A DNA stretch of 64,000 bases from Agapanthus africanus. Taxonomy: Eukaryota > Streptophyta > Magnoliopsida > Asparagales > Amaryllidaceae. Location: the NCBI GenBank assembly GCA_030015575.1, contig CM057339.1, forward strand, positions 698,628,761-698,692,760, written 5' to 3'. Position 1 is the stretch's first letter, and the number at the start of each line of letters is the position of its first letter. The notes under the pieces are model-generated. The model saw only the letters and a list, made by a program, of their open reading frames with translations. It did no database searches and was not told the origin of the DNA. The position numbers and the translations under genes are program-made. This document shows positions 33,150 through 44,754 of this stretch, piece after piece.

Positions 33150-34670
33150 TTGTTTCTTGAAAAAGAAACAAGTGGGAGCACGGTAGAATTGGAAGAAATT
33201 CCAGAAGGAAAAACTACAACTGAAGATTTAGTAGAACCCGAGGATTCAATAGTCCCAGATGAACCTCAGCCACTCCGCAGATCTAGTAGGATTTCTCATC
33301 CTCCTGAGAGATACTACGGTTTTATCATAGATAGGGATCGAGAAGATTGCATCTTGGAAGAAGATGATCCTACTAGTTTCAAGCAGGCCATTATCAGTAG
33401 AGACTCTGATAAGTGGATGGATACCATGCGATCCGAAATGGAGTCTATGTACACCAATAAAGTGTGGACCTTGGATATTGCTCCACCTGGGGTAAAACCC
33501 GTTGGATGCAAATGGATCTGCAAAAGGAAATTTGGTGTAGATGGGCAGGTGGAAACCTATAAGGCTAGACTTGTTGCAAAAGGTTTTCGTCAAAGACCAG
33601 GTGTGGACTATGAAGAAACCTTTTCTCCAGCGGCTATGCACAAATCCAGTCAGATCCTACTTTCCATTGCTGCCATCCATGACTATAAGATCTGGCAGAT
33701 GGACGTAAAAACGGCTTTTCTAAACGGAAGTTTGGAAGAGTGCGCTTATATAGATCAGCCAAAAGGTTTTGTAGAAAGTGGGAGCAGCGGGAAGGTGTGC
33801 AAGTTGCTTAAATCCATTTATGGATTAAAGCAGGCATCGCGGAGTTGGAACATCCGTTTTGATGAAACAGTCAAGCGATTTGACTTCATCAAGAACGAGG
33901 ATGAGCCTTGTATATATAAGAAGATTGTAGGCCGAACTGTCGTGTTCCTAGTCTTGTACGTGGACGATATTCTTTTGATAGGAAATGATATTCCTATATT
34001 ACAATCGGTCAAGCTATTCTTGTCACAAAGGTTCTCCATGAAGGACCTGGGTGATGCCTCGTTCATTCTGGGGATTAAGATCTACAGAGATAGATCCAAG
34101 AGATTACTAGGAATTTCACAGTCCATGTACATAGAGACCGTACTAAAGAGATTTAGTATGGAAGATTCCAACCACGGTAACATATCCACATTGCACAGAA
34201 TCACCCTCTCTAAAGAATTGACTCCCAAGAATGATGAGGAGAGGGTTCGCATGAGCACTATACCCTACACTTCGGCGGTAGGATCTATAATGTACGCGAT
34301 ACTATGTACCCGACCAGATGTAGCTTACGCGCTTAGCGTGGTGAGCTGGTATCAGTCTAACCCAGGTGATAACTACTGGACAGCTGTTAAGAACAATTTG
34401 AAGTACCTGAGTAGAACTAAAGAACTGTTCCTGGTATACGGTAGTGGGGACCTCCAGGTGGAGTCTTTTACCGATTCAAGCTTCCAGAGTGACAAGGATG
34501 ACAACAAATCTGTCTCGGTTTTTGTGTTTACCCTCAATGGAGGGGCGGTCTGTTGGAAGAGTTCCAAACAAGACACCGTCACAGACTCGACGATGGAGGC
34601 TGAATACATTGCTGCCAACGATGCTGCAAAAGAAGCTGTCTGGATTAAGAAGTTCATTACTGAACTTTAG
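33150..34670 (+). pseudogene. B reverse transcriptase and RNase H
   Basis: 506 codons; the real polyprotein continues from integrase, and the ATG is only the first after a stop. Residues 106-230 hold the fingers and palm (KARLVAKGF, MDVKTAFLNG with D185, YGLKQASRSW), and YVDD is at 270-273. RNase H follows with D442 (FTDSSF) and E483 (TMEAEY). The enzyme would copy element RNA to DNA in cytoplasmic particles. It ends at a TAG, after which RNase H similarity continues. Confidence 0.92.
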
Positions 34671-34945
34671 GTGGTTCCATCCATTGTTAACCCAATACCT
34701 TTATGTTGCGACAACAATGGAGCTATGGCTTTAGCAAGGGAACCACGGTCCCATCAGAAATCCAGGCACATCTTGAGGCGGTATCACCTGATTTGGGAGA
34801 TCATTGATCGCCAGTAGATCAAGGTGCGGAGAGTGGACACAAAAGACAACACTACGGATCCATTCACCAAGGCCCTTCCTCAAGCACAGTTCAAGAGACT
34901 TTTTGAGATGTTGGGTATGCGGTGCGCCAATAGCTGGCCTTAGAG
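34671..34945 (+). pseudogene. B RNase H C-terminal tail
   Basis: In the same frame after the TAG: a CDNNGAM motif (third acidic residue of RNase H), then REPRSHQKSRHI and, after another stop at about 34815, TKDNTTDPFTKALP. These are the standard last motifs of Copia polyproteins. Confidence 0.8.
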
Positions 34946-34988
34946 AAGAAGTTGGGTATTCGGTACGCCAATATATATGGCCTTAATG

Positions 34989-35000
34989 CAAGTGGGAGAT
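34989..35000 (+). promoter_or_regulatory. Polypurine tract of B
   Basis: CAAGTGGGAGAT directly before the LTR start TGTTGGATATG. Confidence 0.85.
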
Positions 35001-35044
35001 TGTTGGATATGTATGCCCTAGAGGCCATTATTGTATATGTATAT
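35001..35044 (+). repeat. First 44 bp of the B 3' LTR
   Basis: Matches 9496-9537 (TGTTGGATATGTATGCC, CATTATTGTATATGTATA) and is then replaced by another LTR start at 35045. The rest of this LTR must lie beyond the right end of the window, after element C. Confidence 0.85.
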
Positions 35045-36808
35045 TGTTGGCTATAGTGCCCTCAAGTCAATTATTGGACCGTATACACGTGATTGCAATG
35101 ATTGAGGGATGACCTATACCGGTAGGACAGTCTTACTCGAGATGATAGTATACTATCTGGTTTGTCTTTATCATCGTGTACATTCTTCAGGTTAAATTAC
35201 AGATCACTATTACATGTAGATAGATCCCATAGGATTCTTTCTTGACTACCAACAGTATGATGGCGATCATATATGTGAGAGTTGGGTGGTCTATAAGCAT
35301 ATCCTTAAAATGTCGCTAGTCGTGGGAGTTTCGATACTGGGCATCGATACTCAAAGAGTAGACTAGTGTATACGGATCGAGAACCCGACAAGGGACGATG
35401 GCCGGTCTCACAAGCCATTGGTGTTAGTTGGTTCACCTAAGATGTATACATGTGCTCATTGGGTTATGAGTACACCGGACGGACTCGCCGGGAATATGCT
35501 AGTTGGTATTATACCTATTGTCAGATAGCAGTTTCCTGATGACATGTGTACAGGTTAGTCTATCGAATTGAGATCGTCATTTGTCTCGTGTGAGTTCCCA
35601 CTGTGCTTTGATTACTACCCTACCACGGCTCAAAGGAGTCGTGCAAACAGGTTTTTGTTGGGTACAGTCTCGAGCCACATGGAGGCAGTGAGCGAATCGT
35701 CAGGGGATTCGTCTCTCCCGGTATTAGGGTTTGATGTCGCAGAGTGCACGGGTGGCCATCACCAGAAATCCTTGGCCAAGATAGTCGAGAATTACTGATT
35801 CGGATCAGTAGTTTCTCCGGTGGTGATGGGCTTCATACCGATACTAAATGTCGCGTTATTAGCGGTCTGACTTTATCCACCCCCCTAAACTCGATATGCG
35901 ATACTCATAGATTAATGGACCGGACTGTATGGATATTGTCACTATCAGGCTCAGTAGGGGTTTCAGGATGACTTTGCTCGTCGGTCTCCCTTTCTCTCAA
36001 TACCTGGGTAGCCGTTACGTACAGCTAGTGCCGCTGACGTGCTTGTGGTTAAACCCACTTGCCAGCGTATTGACGAGTCTTTAGAGTCCCACACAGAGGG
36101 TTTCCCTGCTTCGGGCGAAATGTTGTAGAGGCCGTATGGTTTTATGGCAGGGTTCGATCATATACGAGCACTTGTGCACGGATCATGATCAGACGGATAA
36201 TACTAGTGGGTTTTGGTTTAAGCCGGATCTTAGTATTATAATATTGGATTATTTTCATCTCGTTGTATTCGTATTCTGTCGGAATATGGATGCGGGTATG
36301 TATATACAGATGAGGGGTATTCTTGTAATTCGTTACAAGATTACTTTAGTTGATGCCATTTATTTTTCTTTATTAAACATTTATTTTAAATGTTTGATAA
36401 TGGTGGAAAGTGTGAGTGTAAGTTTTGGCATTGTGAGTCATGGTTTACATTGATTGTGGTATGTGCACTTGATTTTGTTTTGTGTGAGATATTTGTGAGA
36501 TATTATTGTGGTGAGGCAGATCTTTTTTCTTGGTGTGGGATTTTCTTTAGTTGCTCACTAATATCTCACAACACCCGCACACTAGAAAAAGGGCAGCAAG
36601 CCATTTCTTCACTTGCCTTACTCTTGAGCTCACTCTCTTCTCCATTGGCATCTTCTTCAACCTCCACCCTACATGTATCTTGTATTGAGAAGCCTAGGGT
36701 GTATTGAGACAAAGTATTCACACACACTCTATACTTCATCTTGGGTATCTAGGATAGCAAACTAGATACCCGAGTTGCTTCGGTTTTGAGGTCGGATCCC
36801 GTATTACT
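35045..36808 (+). repeat. C 5' LTR, first piece
   Basis: Starts TGTTGGCTATAG. Its hairpins are CTTGTAA/TTACAAG (36322-36339) and AAACATTTA/TAAATGTTT (36375-36395), different in sequence from those of A or D. It ends at TTACT, the left target duplication of D. Confidence 0.85.
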
Positions 36809-39026
36809 TGTTGGAGATAGTACCCTCATAGTCAATTATTGGATCACAGGCACGTGATTGCAATGATTGAGGGAGGACCTATCCCGGTAGGACAGTCTTA
36901 CTCGAGATGATAGTATGCTATCTGGTTTACCTTTATCATCGTGTACTGCTTCAGGTGACCATACAGGTCGCTATTACACGCTAATAGAGCCCCTAGGATT
37001 GTTGCTTGACTGCCAGCAGTATGATGGCGATCATAAACGTGAGAGCTGGTGGTCTATAAGCACATCCTTAAAAGGTCCCTAGTCGTGGGAGTTTCGAGAC
37101 AGGGCATCGATTCTCCATAGTAGACTAGTGTATACAGTCGAGACCCCGACGAGGGGCGGTGGCCGGTCTCACAAGCCACTGGTTTCAGTTGGTTCACCTA
37201 AGATGTATACAGGTGCTCATTGGGTTATGAGTACACCGGACAGGACTCGCCGGGAACATGCTAGTTGGTCTTATACCTGACGTCAGATAGCAGTTCCCTG
37301 GTGACATGTGTACAGGTTAGTTCATCGACCTGAGATCGTCATTTGTCTCATGTGAGTTCCCACTGTGCTTTGATTACTACCCTACCACGGCTCAAAGGAG
37401 TCGTGCAAACAGGTTTTAGTTGGGTACAGTCCCGAGCCACATGGAGGCAATGAGCGGATCTGCAGGGGTTCGTCTCTCCCGGTATTGGGGGTGAGGTCGC
37501 GCTGTGTCTAGGAGAGCCATTACACAAAGCCCTCGGCCGAGGCAGGAGATTTACTGGTAGGTATTCCGGTAGTATCTCAGGGTGTTCTGGGCTACGCTCC
37601 GACATGACTTGTACCGCTTTTGGGGGTCTGACTTTTACCAACCCCCTAGGCCCGACATGCGATACTCATAGACGAACGGACCGGACTGTACGGATATTGT
37701 CACTGACAGGCTCAGTAGGGTGTCAGGATGAGTTCGCTCATCGACGTCCCTTTTGGTCAATAGCTGGTGGCCCGTCACGTATTGGCTAATACCTCTGACG
37801 TCCTAGTGGTTAGATCCACAGCCATAGTATTGACGAGTCTTTAGAGTCCACCACACTTTCAGTTACTCAAGCTTTCGGGCGAAACGCTATAGAGGCCGTA
37901 TGGAGATATAGCACGGTCCGATCAGATACGTGCGGTATTGCACGGATCAGGATCAGACGGTTTGTACTAGTGGCCGTATGGATATATGGCAGAGTTCGAT
38001 CAGATACGTGCGGTATTGCACGGATCAGGATCGAACGGATATTACTAGCCGGTTTTGGTTAAAGTCGGTCCTAATTTAGTACAGTGTAGATTTTGTCTCA
38101 TTGCATTTGTATCCGGTCAGAATACAGATGCGGGTGTGTATGCACTGTATCGGGGTTTTCCTGTAATTTATTACGGGACCAGTTTTTTAGAGTTGCCAGT
38201 TTGCATTCTGTTCCGGCCGGTTTTCCTTTGTTCTTTCTCGGCCGGACTTTTCCGATGGAGGGGGTTATTTGCAAGTTTGCAAATAACATTTGTGGAGGGG
38301 GTATCTTGCATATTGGTGGCATCATGATAGTTTCTCATGATGAGATGCTTTCTAAGTCTTTTCATTTGCTTTTTGAGAAAGGATTGATTAGAGTTGATTA
38401 AGTGTTTTGGATGTGAGGTTTGCTTTTGGGGTGTGGTCACCACTTGCTTTTACTACACTCACCTCCCTTATACTTGTTGTTTTTCCCTCCACCATTTCCT
38501 AGCAAGCTTGGCCGGCCACATTTGGAGAGAGGAGAGGAAAATGAGAGAGTTCTCATTTTGTGAGGGTGTGGGAAAAATTATTCATTCATATCATTTTTCC
38601 ATTGCCACAAAAATCCCCAAGTTTATATCTTGTTGATTCCTCCATCAAGGCAACTTCACAAACCCCATGAGGCAAAGAGCTTCTACACTACTTCTACAGC
38701 AAATCTTGGGCGCGTCGGCCAGCCAACTTCGCGCCCGAGTTGCCTCGGTATTGAGGTGGGAGCCCGTAAAAGATGCAGACGATGTGGTGCCCTTCCGGCA
38801 AGGAGGCGACGACCGGAGTTTCCGCGGGAGATCGGGACGATGACGAGAAGACCGGAGGACTCGGATCACTCGATACAGCTCTCACCTTTTCTCTTGATTG
38901 CTAGTATCGGTTAATGGTTACGATCCGGGTATATTGTCCGCGGTAGCGCCAGTTTAAAAGTTAAGAAAATTTTGATTCCGCATTTTGGCCTCGGATAGAC
39001 GGCCGGGGCACTGCCGTGGCGCAACA
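36809..39026 (+). repeat. 5' LTR of D (2218 bp)
   Basis: Starts TGTTGGAGATAG and ends GGCGCAACA. A segment of about 90 bp with ATACGTGCGGTATTGCACGG is present twice (about 37905-37975 and 37976-38050), against once in A. Hairpins: CCTGTAA/TTACGGG (38160-38177) and, at 38264-38287, arms GTTATTTGCAA and TTGCAAATAAC. Confidence 0.93.
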
Positions 39027-39038
39027 TGGTATCAGAGC
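39027..39038 (+). promoter_or_regulatory. Primer-binding site of D
   Basis: TGGTATCAGAGC, followed by CA, directly at the LTR end; initiator tRNA-Met type. Confidence 0.88.
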
Positions 39039-39473
39039 CACGTCATTAACCTTGCCTAGCTTGTTCTAGTGTGTTTTACATTTCCGATCGAACAAAATCC
39101 CAAAATCACATTTCGTGTGCATCAGTTTTCTGTCGATTTTTTCCGAGCACTAAAAATTTTTCAGGTTGTAAAAAACTAATGTACTGGAAATTCTAAGACT
39201 TCTGTAAAAATTCGACACATTCAGTCGATCACTGTAGCGCGGAACCTCGGCCAAACCCCCCTTGGGCCGCGGTTCCGCCGCACATTGGTGTCTTCACTGT
39301 GTCCAATTTTTCCAGTGGGCTTGTGGGCTGATTTTGGGGGTTTTGGGATATTAAATTTGGGCACAGATTTTCTGTGAGTGCTACAGTATTGCTTGGGGGG
39401 CCACTTGTTAATTGTTTGATCGATCGGATATTTTAAACACATTATTTCACAGTATTTACATTATATCTGCGAC

Positions 39474-39551
39474 CGTGAATGTCACTTGATCGGTAAATCC
39501 CGTCTAACTGCTATAGCCCAGTTAGACGGATTTGCGAACGTGACTTTCACG
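39474..39551 (+). ncRNA. Long leader hairpin, copy in D
   Basis: Outer arms CGTGAATGTCAC (39474-39485) and GTGACTTTCACG (39540-39551) with one mismatch. Inner arms CGTCTAACTG (39501-39510) and CAGTTAGACG (39519-39528) pair perfectly over 10 bp with an 8-base loop, extended by AAATC and GATTT. Confidence 0.75.
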
Positions 39552-40816
39552 TTGATGTTCTATGTTTATGCTGTGTTGTTGCGGATCGGTCGTGGGGGAT
39601 AGCCTGGATGCAATGCTAGTACAGTTTTGTTGTTTTATGTACATTTTATATTGCGGGGCGAGCGTCCGACATGTGGACTGCCGTCACTGCCTGTTTGTAT
39701 TATTCTTTTGGGGCACGACCTGGTTGCGGTCGATGTACCCGGTGTATGTATATTTTACTTTCCGTACTAGGATTACCCCGCGGAGGGGTGCACGGATAGC
39801 CGGGTTCTAGAGGGCAACGGGCCCGCATCTCATGGCATTGAGACGGAGGGGGCTTCACTCTAGGATTGGCGGGCTATTCGCCGCACTCGTAGGGGGTACA
39901 GGTTGACCCAGAAGGGGTGCCTAAGTTACCGGATTCCATGAAGTGCTGGGTGGTCCATTCACGATGCTGAAGGAGGCTGCCTCGCTTCAGGTTTTGGCGG
40001 GTGACTTGCCGCGCCCATAGGGGTCTAGGATTTCATTGCACAGGCTATCCACACGACCAGGGGAACGTCGGGTTTCAGCAGCGGCTCTGTGAAACCCGGG
40101 GATCCCAGATATCTGTATTGTTCTGTGATGCTGTACATTTCTGTGATGTTGCATTTTATCACGCCTTGAGCGAATATAATATATTGGTATATATATTAGT
40201 AGATGTTGTATATGTTTTACATCCGCGCTAGTCCAGTCCCCGCTCTGTCGTTAGTTAGCTAACCTAAAGGGTAATGACGGGACCCAGTGGCGAATGCGGA
40301 TGGCATATACGTACATCAGTATATTTTCGTTCTTTGTGGTGTGATCAATTGATGGGACTGCGTTGATTCGGATCAATGCAAGATAAACAAACCTATTATG
40401 ATGTTGTTGGAACTTTTCAAAAAGGTGTTATTGCAAGGACGTTCACTTTTGTTTTGCATCGTGGTATTCATTTGGAATATTCTGCTCCTCAGTCGACGAG
40501 GCAAGGGCCGAGATCCCTTCACCGGGAGTGACCCCTTGGACAGAAGTTTGCGTCAGGGCATTAACTTCACTATAGCCGATTACTTTTGCTTTGCATCGTG
40601 GTATTCAGTTGGAATATCCTGCACCTCATTCTACGGGGAAAGAGCCGAGATCCCTTCACCGGGAGTGACCTCTTTAGCAAAGGTTTTCGTCACTATATTT
40701 TTATAAAAAGTTATCCGGTTCCTTCAACGATATCAAGTTCATTACGTTAATGGTTTTTCGCAAAAAACCAGCCGTAGCCCTCCGTCATTTCAGATCAGTA
40801 TTGCTTAGTATTCGCG

Positions 40817-41034
40817 CTACGTTTGTCGTTGCTATTCGCCGAGGCGTAGTGTGCGGTAGCTCTGTAATGCTTTCTGTCGTATGGATATGTGGATTGGTTA
40901 GGACAGTCGTACGACTTTGTTGATTATTCGTCAAGGGTCGTGCGGGTGGGTTTAATGCAATCAAGATAATGACGGGTTGAACTTGACAAGGACCTTTTGA
41001 TTTGTTGATTATTCGTCAAGGTCACTTGGGTCCT
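40817..41034 (+). ncRNA. Triple hairpin array of D (loop TATTC)
   Basis: Hairpins at 40817-40849, 40908-40944 and 40989-41034 with outer stems CTACG/CGTAG, CGTACGAC/GTCGTGCG and AGGACC/GGTCCT. Copies 2 and 3 have the upper motif TTGAT-TATTC-GTCAA. Copy 1 has a different upper stem (TCG..GC with GC..CGA) but the same loop TATTC. Confidence 0.65.
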
Positions 41035-41328
41035 AGGGGTAAAAATCACATCGGGAGTTTCAACAGAACTGAAACTTGCCAGGCATGCGCATACCTTCTG
41101 GAGTGTGGTGACTTGAGTGGATTCCGTCAAGTTATCATGCGATGATAGTTGGATCCCGATTCCTACTGATGAGTTAGTTTACTCCTCGGGTGACCCCGAC
41201 TAATTCTTCTTTCAGGTTTGGAGGAGAATTTGAGGTACAGTGGGAGGTTTCCTGATTAGATAAATTGGTAACCATTCTGATCTAGGTTATAGTGCACGCT
41301 GAGTGTTTCTTTTCTCTCTCTCTGGCAG

Positions 41329-44300
41329 CGACCATTGACCCGACCCTAAGACTATGACTCAGTAACCAAGTTGACCGAACCTTCTTAACACTGGCTTTTG
41401 GATTGTCAGAGTTGCAGACCTCATTGCCACTCCTACTTTTACCCATTTCTCCAGGACACCCCGTATTACTGTGAACGTCCACTTCCATTGGACAAAACCA
41501 TCGTATGGTTAGATACGAACTCGAAGGAATTCGAGGATGTTTTCCGGTTCTGGAGAAAACGGATAGGATTATTCAGTTGTCTTTTCCCTTTTACCTTCTC
41601 TCAAGTTGTGAGTACTCCTTGGTTTAGGAGATAGTACACTTATTACGCAAATTGGATAGTCTTCTTCCAAACCTTAGGCTGGTGCCGACCGGTAGGGAAT
41701 GAAGAAAACCAATTAGCCTAAACGGTGTGCAGAAGGTATTAAGATTAAGACAAAGCAAGGGATTAGTAAGAGGGCAAAGTAAATTGCGACTGATATTCAC
41801 GACCAAACCAAGTATTTCTTCGCCAATCCTAAATCACCTTTGTATTTCTCCAGGGCACTCCGTATCACTATGAAGATCCACAGTTTATTGGATACTCCAT
41901 CGTATGGTTATATACGAACTCGAAAGGAACTTGTTCCAGTTCGGGGATGGATTCTGGTTCAGGAGAAATAGGAATAAGGTCTATTCGGTTGTCTTTTATC
42001 TTCACCTTCTCTCGCTTTGCGAGTGCTCCTAGGATTAGGACAGTACACCTTTTATGCTTATTGGATAGTCTTCTTCCAAACCATAAGCTGGTGCCGAACG
42101 GTAGGGAAGGAAGAAAACCATTTGGCCTAAAGGGGTGTGCAGACGGTAATGACTAAAGACATATAAAAGGATTTGGACAGATGGCAAAGAGATATATGGT
42201 TACAGTTGTGAATCTGGATAATGGAAGAGGCATTACTAAAAATACCGGAATACCCCACCGAAACATTTCAATGTTTCAATTTCACTGTGTACTGTTAAAG
42301 GAAAACTGATTTCCCAGTTAGACACTTGCTCCAGGGTATGTATTTACCAGGTATGATTCTCACATCTGTATGGTTTTACAGATGATGAGTGGGAGTAAGT
42401 TATTGGGAATTAGGTGACCATCCTCATTATATCGGGATTCGTTGGAATTGGTGATATTTGAGGAAATCACCTGGGCTGTTTGCCGGTCGGCAAATATTTG
42501 GTTTTGAATATCCGCTGTTGTGCACCAATTTCAAATTGATATATCTGTACGTGTATTTTCATAGAGTGAGATATACCTTTTGATATTATGTCGATGACAT
42601 TTACCTATATCAGTGGATGGTTAGGTAAGGAGCATCAAACAGCGGTGTAATTCTTCTTAACCATAAGTACAGTTTTCAATCTACGACGCACAGTGAAAGA
42701 GTTGTTAGACTCAGCGGACTTATACAGAGTATTGTATGTTGTCCAGTGTCCATTAGGACAGAGGGGTTGGTCCTCATACTATATTCTGTTTACTTTTAAC
42801 TTCTCTAGTTCTTAGACATGTGTTTCGTAGGAACACAGGGTCTAAGTTTTGAGGAGTTATAGGTATTTGAATAGAGTAGAGAACCAGGTGTAGCAAGTAT
42901 CGGGATTCTTCAAAGTGATCGAAGATGTAGATACTTGTGTATGGTGTTCAGTTGATAGTAATGATTAAGAGAACTAGCTTCTCTTTCAGGTTACTCATAA
43001 TTGGAAACATTCCTAAGTTGAGTAACGCTGATCGACCTCCTTCCATTTAGTTGACATGCACTGGAGACAGCTGCATGATTTGAATCTGGTTCAATTAAAT
43101 CAGTGCCTCTGTTTCTATATTGGATATAGAACAGTTCATATCTTGACATTATTAAGATACGGGGAGTTGTCCGGCTTATGCTTAAAACCACACACTGGAC
43201 AACTCAAGGCACGTTTCTGTAATGGCTGTTTGTGGGTTGACCCAGGCTATGGCGAGGGTTGACTTTCTACCATCTGGGAGATCAATAGAATATTGTTCTA
43301 GACTCGCCACAGTTTTATTAAAAATGGATTTTTTCAAAAACAGTAGTGGGAGTATGGTAGAACTGGAAGTGATTCCAGAACCGCAAACGATTACTGAAGA
43401 TTTGATAAGGAACCTAAAGATTCAATCTGATTTGACATTCTATTGGCCACTCCGCAGATAAGGTGAGTAACTTCAGGCAAATGAGAGGTACTCCGGTAGC
43501 CTCAAGGACGGTGACAGGGAAATTCTCGTCTACCCACACTTGCCATTGCTGTTGTTCCAGGCCGCGAGACCCGGCAGGAGGATGAGTATAGCGTCGTTCT
43601 GAACTAGCTTTAGAAGTGCACGTCTATATGACTCTAGCAGAGGGTTGTCGTAGTCAGTGGGAGCAGCGGAAGCATTGGTGGACATCAGGCTTATGTCTAT
43701 TTATAGACTTAAGCAGATATAGCGGAGATAGATCATCTATTTCTGATGTGACAGTCATAGGTTTGACGTCATCAGAATAGGGGATGGATCTGTTAAGAAA
43801 GTAGTAGGGTGTGATGTCCTGGTTTTGGATGACATACACAGAGTAGGAAAGGAAACTCCTATACTACGATCGGTTATACTTTGGTTGTCATACAGTGGTT
43901 TCTCCACACAGGACTTGGATATTATATCAGACATTCTGGTTACTAGATCTATGGTTTTAGATCTAGATTTGGGTGGTTTCCTAATCTGGGTACCTTGACA
44001 GCATTCTATGAGTATTTAGAATGGACGACTCCTGGCACGGTAGTACACCTGCAGGTAATGGAGTCACCCTCTCTAAAGGTGTCTTACAGACTAAAGGGGA
44101 GAGGGATACGCATGATTGACAGATCACTTGCTTAGGCAATTGAGTCAATCATGAGATGTCAAGTACCACACCAGATGTTGTTCTTGCAGTAGATGCAATA
44201 AGTTGATATTAATCCAATCCTGGAGAAACAATCGGAAGCAGTTTTAGGACATAAGTGCGTGTTCTAGGGATGTGATAACGACAGCCTCTTTTAGGAGACG

Positions 44301-44742
44301 GTTATCACTCCAGGCTTCCAAGGTGACATGGATGGCAGAGTGGCTGTCAGAGTTATAGTTTTCCCTCCGATGAGGGGCAGCATATTGGACATGTGGTCCA
44401 GGTGGATACTGAGGGAAAGGCATGGCGCAGGATACTGATTAAGTTCAGTTGACGATACAGTCTAAGAAGTCTGGATTTGGAGTTCATTTATGAACTAGGT
44501 CCCATCAGACATCCAGACGTTCCAAGACAGGTATTGCTCATTTCGGGAGATGGCTTTCTCCGCGAACTTGAGATATAGAGAGGCATAGAAAGAAACTTTC
44601 TCTGCGGATCCACTCACTGAGGCTATTCCTCGAACGCAATAGTTTCGCAAATGAGCTTTGTGAGACTAACTAGTAGAGCAGTTGGGTGTTCGGTATCACA
44701 CGGGCTGTGAGTATGCAACATCGCAATAATTAGCCTTGAGTG
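41329..44742 (+). pseudogene. Pol relic of D
   Basis: Collinear with the relic of A throughout, including the duplicated block (41405-41820 and 41830-42180) and the reverse transcriptase and RNase H landmarks from about 43340 (GTGGGAGTATGGTAGAACTG, CCACTCCGCAGAT, GAGTCACCCTCTCTAAAG, GATCCACTCAC). No frame is open. Confidence 0.7.
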
Positions 44743-44754
44743 CAAGTGGGCGAT
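44743..44754 (+). promoter_or_regulatory. Polypurine tract of D, with one change
   Basis: CAAGTGGGCGAT: a C interrupts the purine run found intact in A, B and E. Since the element transposed with a clean TSD, the change probably arose afterwards. Confidence 0.75.

Larger units (their letters stand above)
9496..35044 (+). mobile_element. Copia element B with pol (interrupted)
   Basis: The order on the plus strand is 5' LTR, tRNA-Met primer-binding site, a 2.4-kb non-coding leader, protease, integrase, reverse transcriptase, RNase H, polypurine tract and the first 44 bp of the 3' LTR. This is the Ty1/Copia order (integrase before reverse transcriptase). J is inserted in the protease and C in the 3' LTR. 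No Gag RNA-binding domain or zinc knuckle is visible. The polymerase has one frameshift and several stops, so this copy is dead. The Tork/TAR-type resemblance of the polymerase is my impression only. Confidence 0.9.
39039..41328 (+). other. Structured non-coding leader of D
   Basis: Same plan as A: GC-rich inverted repeat 39233-39283 (arms GCGGAACC-CGGCC and GGCCGCGGTTCCGC), GGCGGG hairpins at 39868-39882 and 39996-40010, the GAGATCCCTTCACCGGGAG block twice (40453-40545 and 40591-40672), the triple hairpin array, and a pyrimidine tract with CAG ending at 41328. Confidence 0.75.

Noticed and set aside
33246..33641. 131-codon minus-strand ORF
   Set aside because: Antisense shadow of the reverse transcriptase of B, which has clear motifs on the plus strand.
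38055..38401. Pair of ORFs (90 and 102 codons) recurring at 46002-46348
   Set aside because: These are the two LTRs of D; the frames overlap each other and cover the LTR hairpins, and show no protein-like composition.
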